Below are positions 51,757-54,514 of a stretch of DNA of 54,514 nt, one piece after another. The stretch is from NCBI GenBank assembly GCA_950096615.1, contig CATNCP010000017.1, positions 1 to 54,514 on the forward strand. Reading direction: 5' to 3'. Source of the DNA: an uncultured Kangiella sp. (GTDB lineage Bacteria > Pseudomonadota > Gammaproteobacteria > Enterobacterales > Kangiellaceae). The position numbers and the translations under genes are program-made. The first letter of the stretch is position 1, and each line of letters starts with the position of its first letter. Under the pieces are notes generated by a model. The model did no database searches. It was not told where the DNA came from and was given only the letters and a program-made list of their open reading frames with translations.

Positions 51757-52815
51757 ATGAATAAAGCATCAACCGGACACTTCTTTGAAGACTTTTCATT
51801 AGGGCAGGTTCTATACCATGCAGTCTCTCGCACGATCACTGAAGCTGATACGAGCCTCTATACCGCATTAACGGGAAGCCGCTTTAGCCTTTACTGCAAT
51901 AAAGAATTTGCACAGCAGTTGGGTTATGCGAAGCTACCTGTTGATAATTTGTTGCTATTTCAAATTGCCTTTGGCAAAACCGTTGACGACATTTCTCTAA
52001 ACGCCGTTGCAAATCTAGGCTATGCTGAGGTCGAATTTTTAGAGCCAGTTTTTGTTGGTGACACTATTAGTGTAGCGTCTGAAGTTATTGGCTTAAAAGA
52101 GAATTCAAATGGTAAAACCGGTATCGTTTATGTCCACTCAAAAGCTGTTAATCAGCAAGGTTTTCAAGTGCTCAGCTGGAAGCGCTGGGTCATGGTCCAT
52201 AAGCGTCAAGAAGGCATGCAAAACACTTTTGCTGTTCAGCCCCAGTTAGCGAATAAAGTCTCTTTCGAAAGCTTAGCCGCTCCTCAGTCGTTTAACCCAG
52301 CAGCTTATGACTCTAAGCTCAGTGGTGAAAGCTTTAAACTTAATGATTATGAAGTCGGCGAGTGGATCGACCATATTGATGGCTTAACCATCGACCATAG
52401 TGAACATACTATGGCAACCAAGCTTTATCAAAACAACGCCAAGGTTCACTTCAATCAACATCACATGTCATCATCTAAGCATCAAAAACGTTTGGTTTAT
52501 GGTGGCCATGTCATTTCTTTATGCCGCACTATTTCTCACAATGGCTTAGCCAATGCTCAATGGTTAGCAGCAATCAATGGTGGTGCGCACCTGAATCCAA
52601 GCTTTGCTGGGGATACTATTTATGCAGCGACACAGGTGTTAGAAACTCAGGAGCTAGGTTCCGGACTGGGTGCCATGCGTTTGCGAACGTTAGGTTATAA
52701 GAATTGTTTATGGCAGGAGTTAAAGCCCCAGTTTGAAAGAGCTGTGAAGGATAAAGCACAGCTCCCATCAGACTTTGTACTCGACTTGGACTATACCGTA
52801 CTTATCCCGTCATAA
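51757..52815 (+). CDS. Double-hotdog MaoC hydratase (mesaconyl/itaconyl-CoA hydratase-like)
   Basis: A 352-residue protein with two hotdog halves: residues about 8-150 (FFEDFSLGQVLYHAVSRTITEADTSLYTALTGSRFSLYCNKEFAQQLGY) and about 195-350 (LNDYEVGEWIDHIDGLTIDHSEHTMATKLYQNNAKVHFN). VHFNQHH and RLVYGGHVISLCRT are the hydratase-like His and Gly regions of the second half. The length and layout are those of mesaconyl-CoA hydratases, which interconvert 2-methylfumaryl-CoA and beta-methylmalyl-CoA. Last gene of the ligase/lyase operon, 20 bp after lyase C. Itaconyl-CoA or another unsaturated acyl-CoA is also possible. Confidence 0.87.
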   Translation: MNKASTGHFFEDFSLGQVLYHAVSRTITEADTSLYTALTGSRFSLYCNKEFAQQLGYAKLPVDNLLLFQIAFGKTVDDISLNAVANLGYAEVEFLEPVFVGDTISVASEVIGLKENSNGKTGIVYVHSKAVNQQGFQVLSWKRWVMVHKRQEGMQNTFAVQPQLANKVSFESLAAPQSFNPAAYDSKLSGESFKLNDYEVGEWIDHIDGLTIDHSEHTMATKLYQNNAKVHFNQHHMSSSKHQKRLVYGGHVISLCRTISHNGLANAQWLAAINGGAHLNPSFAGDTIYAATQVLETQELGSGLGAMRLRTLGYKNCLWQELKPQFERAVKDKAQLPSDFVLDLDYTVLIPS

Positions 52816-52941
52816 CGCTACATGAAACATTTCTAAGGGAAGAGTTACCCAGAAGAAGCCTTCCGGGCATTATTCTTTGCGTTATAGCAGTGGTTTATCA
52901 GTTACTAAGAGAAGAGGGCTCAGAGGAGCACTTAACGAAAA

Positions 52942-54387
52942 CTAGATAACCTCACCAGCGCGTACAATTTTCATCGCATTGGTACCACCTAAAGTCCCCA
53001 TGGAGTCACCTTTGGTGATAATAACCAGATCGCCATGCTGTACGTGCCCATGGTTGACTAATTCATCTACGGCTAAGCGGTTCACGTCATGACGCGCCAA
53101 TACGGTTGGGTCGAACTCTAAAGCTTCAACACCACGATATAAAGACACTTTACGTAAAGTTTCATTGCTGCGACTGAGAGCAAAAATAGGAATGCCTGAA
53201 CGGATACGGGATAACCATAGGGCAGTGGAGCCTGATTCAGTTAATGCGACGATGGCTTTTACGCCTTTCAAATGGTTGGCGCTATACATGGCTGCCATCG
53301 CGATAGTCTCATCGATACGTTCAAACTCGATATCAATTCGATGATTAGAGGTTTTAGCGAGGGACTGGTTTTCAGCACCTTGGCAAACATTTGCCATGGC
53401 ATCAACAGTGCGAGCAGGGTTATCACCAGTCGCAGTTTCAGCGCTTAACATGACGGCATCAGTGCCATCTAAGATAGCATTGGCAACATCAAATACTTCA
53501 GCACGCGTTGGGATAGGGTTGTGAATCATACTTTCCATCATCTGAGTTGCTGTGATAACAACACGATTTAGGGCACGCGCACGATCGATGATACGCTTCT
53601 GGACACCGATTAACTGAGCATCACCAATTTCAACACCTAAGTCGCCACGTGCGACCATAACAGCATCAGAAGCTAGGATGATTTCGTCCAAAATGGTTTC
53701 GTCATTGACTGTTTCTGCACGCTCGATTTTTGCTACTAACGCTGAGTTACCGCCAGCCTCTTGCAGTAGCTGACGAGCTTCCTCAATGTCGGCAGCACTG
53801 CGAGGGAATGATACGGCTAAGTAATCCACATCCATGCTTACTGCGGTTTTAATGTCTTCTTTGTCTTTCTCTGTCAGAGCGGGAGCAGATAAGCCGCCGC
53901 CAAGAAGGTTGATACCTTTATTATTGCTTAGCACGCCACCAACAATGACTTTGCATACAATAGTAGTCGACGTGGTTTCAGTGACTTGAAGTTGAATTCG
54001 ACCATCGTCTAACATCAAATGATTGCCTGCTTTAACATCGTTTGGCAGATCTTTGTAGTCAATGCCGACGGAGTCTTCTGTGCCGTCATTTCTGTCAAGC
54101 TCAGCATCCAGCGTAAACTGATGGCCTGCTGTTAACATGACTTTGTCAGACTTGAACTTAGCTATTCGGATTTTTGGCCCTTGCAAATCGCCGAGCACGC
54201 CAATGTACTTGTCCATTTCTTTGGCAATCTTACGGATCTTCTTTGCTCGCTTAATATGGTCTTCCGCTTCTCCGTGGGAAAAGTTCAGCCGAAAGACGTT
54301 AGCGCCAGCTTCAATCAAAGAGCGTATCGCTTCTTCAGTATCGGTAGCAGGCCCCAGTGTGGCGACAATTTTGGTTCTCTTTAGCAT
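52942..54387 (-). CDS. pyk: Pyruvate kinase
   Basis: A 481-residue enzyme from ATG 54387 (a GTG at 54396 is also in frame). [43 protein letters not shown] is the standard start. Substrate and metal residues are in [38 protein letters not shown], and [38 protein letters not shown] is the conserved effector-proximal block. It makes pyruvate and ATP from phosphoenolpyruvate. A terminator from the gene upstream sits about 105 bp before its start. Confidence 0.97.
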   Translation of the reverse strand: MLKRTKIVATLGPATDTEEAIRSLIEAGANVFRLNFSHGEAEDHIKRAKKIRKIAKEMDKYIGVLGDLQGPKIRIAKFKSDKVMLTAGHQFTLDAELDRNDGTEDSVGIDYKDLPNDVKAGNHLMLDDGRIQLQVTETTSTTIVCKVIVGGVLSNNKGINLLGGGLSAPALTEKDKEDIKTAVSMDVDYLAVSFPRSAADIEEARQLLQEAGGNSALVAKIERAETVNDETILDEIILASDAVMVARGDLGVEIGDAQLIGVQKRIIDRARALNRVVITATQMMESMIHNPIPTRAEVFDVANAILDGTDAVMLSAETATGDNPARTVDAMANVCQGAENQSLAKTSNHRIDIEFERIDETIAMAAMYSANHLKGVKAIVALTESGSTALWLSRIRSGIPIFALSRSNETLRKVSLYRGVEALEFDPTVLARHDVNRLAVDELVNHGHVQHGDLVIITKGDSMGTLGGTNAMKIVRAGEVI

Positions 54388-54491
54388 ACAATTCACTTCT
54401 TAAAGACTTAAGAATAGTGTAAAGATATCGACAATGAATACAACTACATTTTGATGAAATCGTTACCAAAATTAACAGTGGTTGAGGCAAT

Positions 54492-54514
54492 AAAAAAGGG
54501 GCCGAAGCCCCTTT
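54492..54514 (-). terminator. Terminator of the minus-strand gene beyond the window edge
   Basis: On the minus strand ggggc-ttcg-gcccc plus flanking A/T pairs (54495-54514) is followed by six T residues (54492-54497). The upstream gene itself is outside the window. Confidence 0.8.

Noticed and set aside
1-54514. CRISPR arrays, tRNA, rRNA, transposases
   Set aside because: Looked for; none found. The tandem repeats have no spacers of uniform length and are not CRISPR-like.

Overview
The window comes from a marine-type Gammaproteobacterium with moderate GC (mid-40s percent by eye). The set of trhO, arfB, srkA, tusDCBE, mlaC, GlyGly-CTERM, peptidase M49 and FemAB-like (DUF482) genes is what one sees in Kangiella and its relatives. 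That genus assignment is inference from gene content, not from a marker gene. There is no rRNA, tRNA, CRISPR array, transposase or integrase. Coding density is high, and most genes are ordinary chromosomal genes in short operons.

Layout. 1-800: end of a Vgb-like propeller gene, a cruciform-like repeat, and a two-gene unit (AlpA-like HTH plus small membrane protein). 900-5300: FAD oxidoreductase, divergent PrpD family protein, flavin-reductase-like protein, SDR. 5400-7460: ExoD, RluA-type pseudouridine synthase with a Ser-rich insert, small lipoprotein. 7500-10810: iron uptake pair (Fur-like box, TonB receptor, PepSY membrane protein). 11000-15225: GNAT, gamma-glutamyltransferase, DUF900 hydrolase with an in-frame minisatellite, membrane protein. 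15579-19750: exported Cys-rich protein, TPR-TM protein, DUF4407 protein. 19976-24292: MFS transporter with a Cys-rich SufR-like regulator, M3 lipoprotein peptidase. 24478-24699: a 26-residue membrane protein with its own promoter and terminator. 24761-34809: FemAB-like protein, SRPBCC, DUF502, SulP, SrkA, NlpC lipoprotein, GIY-YIG, YgjP-like metalloprotease, two AT-rich membrane proteins, TrhO, ArfB, PspC, peroxiredoxin. 34889-39937: MlaC, then the sulfur-relay operon tusDCBE between two secreted DUF11 proteins with matching C-termini. 39963-46889: M49 peptidase, ferredoxin/flavodoxin-NADP reductase, choice-of-anchor H protein, parvulin, DUF5916 protein. 46910-52815: three CitE-like lyases, an AMP-forming acyl-CoA ligase and a double-hotdog MaoC hydratase. 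52942-54387: pyruvate kinase.

The most system-like part is 46910-52815. Ligase, hydratase and C-C lyases together have the parts needed to activate an unsaturated C5-type dicarboxylate (itaconate- or mesaconate-like), hydrate it, and cleave the malyl/citramalyl-type CoA ester. The products would be an acyl-CoA and an oxoacid such as pyruvate or glyoxylate. The substrate is inferred, not shown. A TTCAAAC-type dyad lies between the divergent lyase genes.

A second recurring theme is short tandem repeats. Four genes (ppiC-like, tusE, DUF502, srkA) have 9-19 bp repeats at or just past their stop codons, three of them spanning the stop. Two others (RluA-type, DUF900) carry in-frame repeats in linkers, which suggests replication slippage is frequent in this genome.
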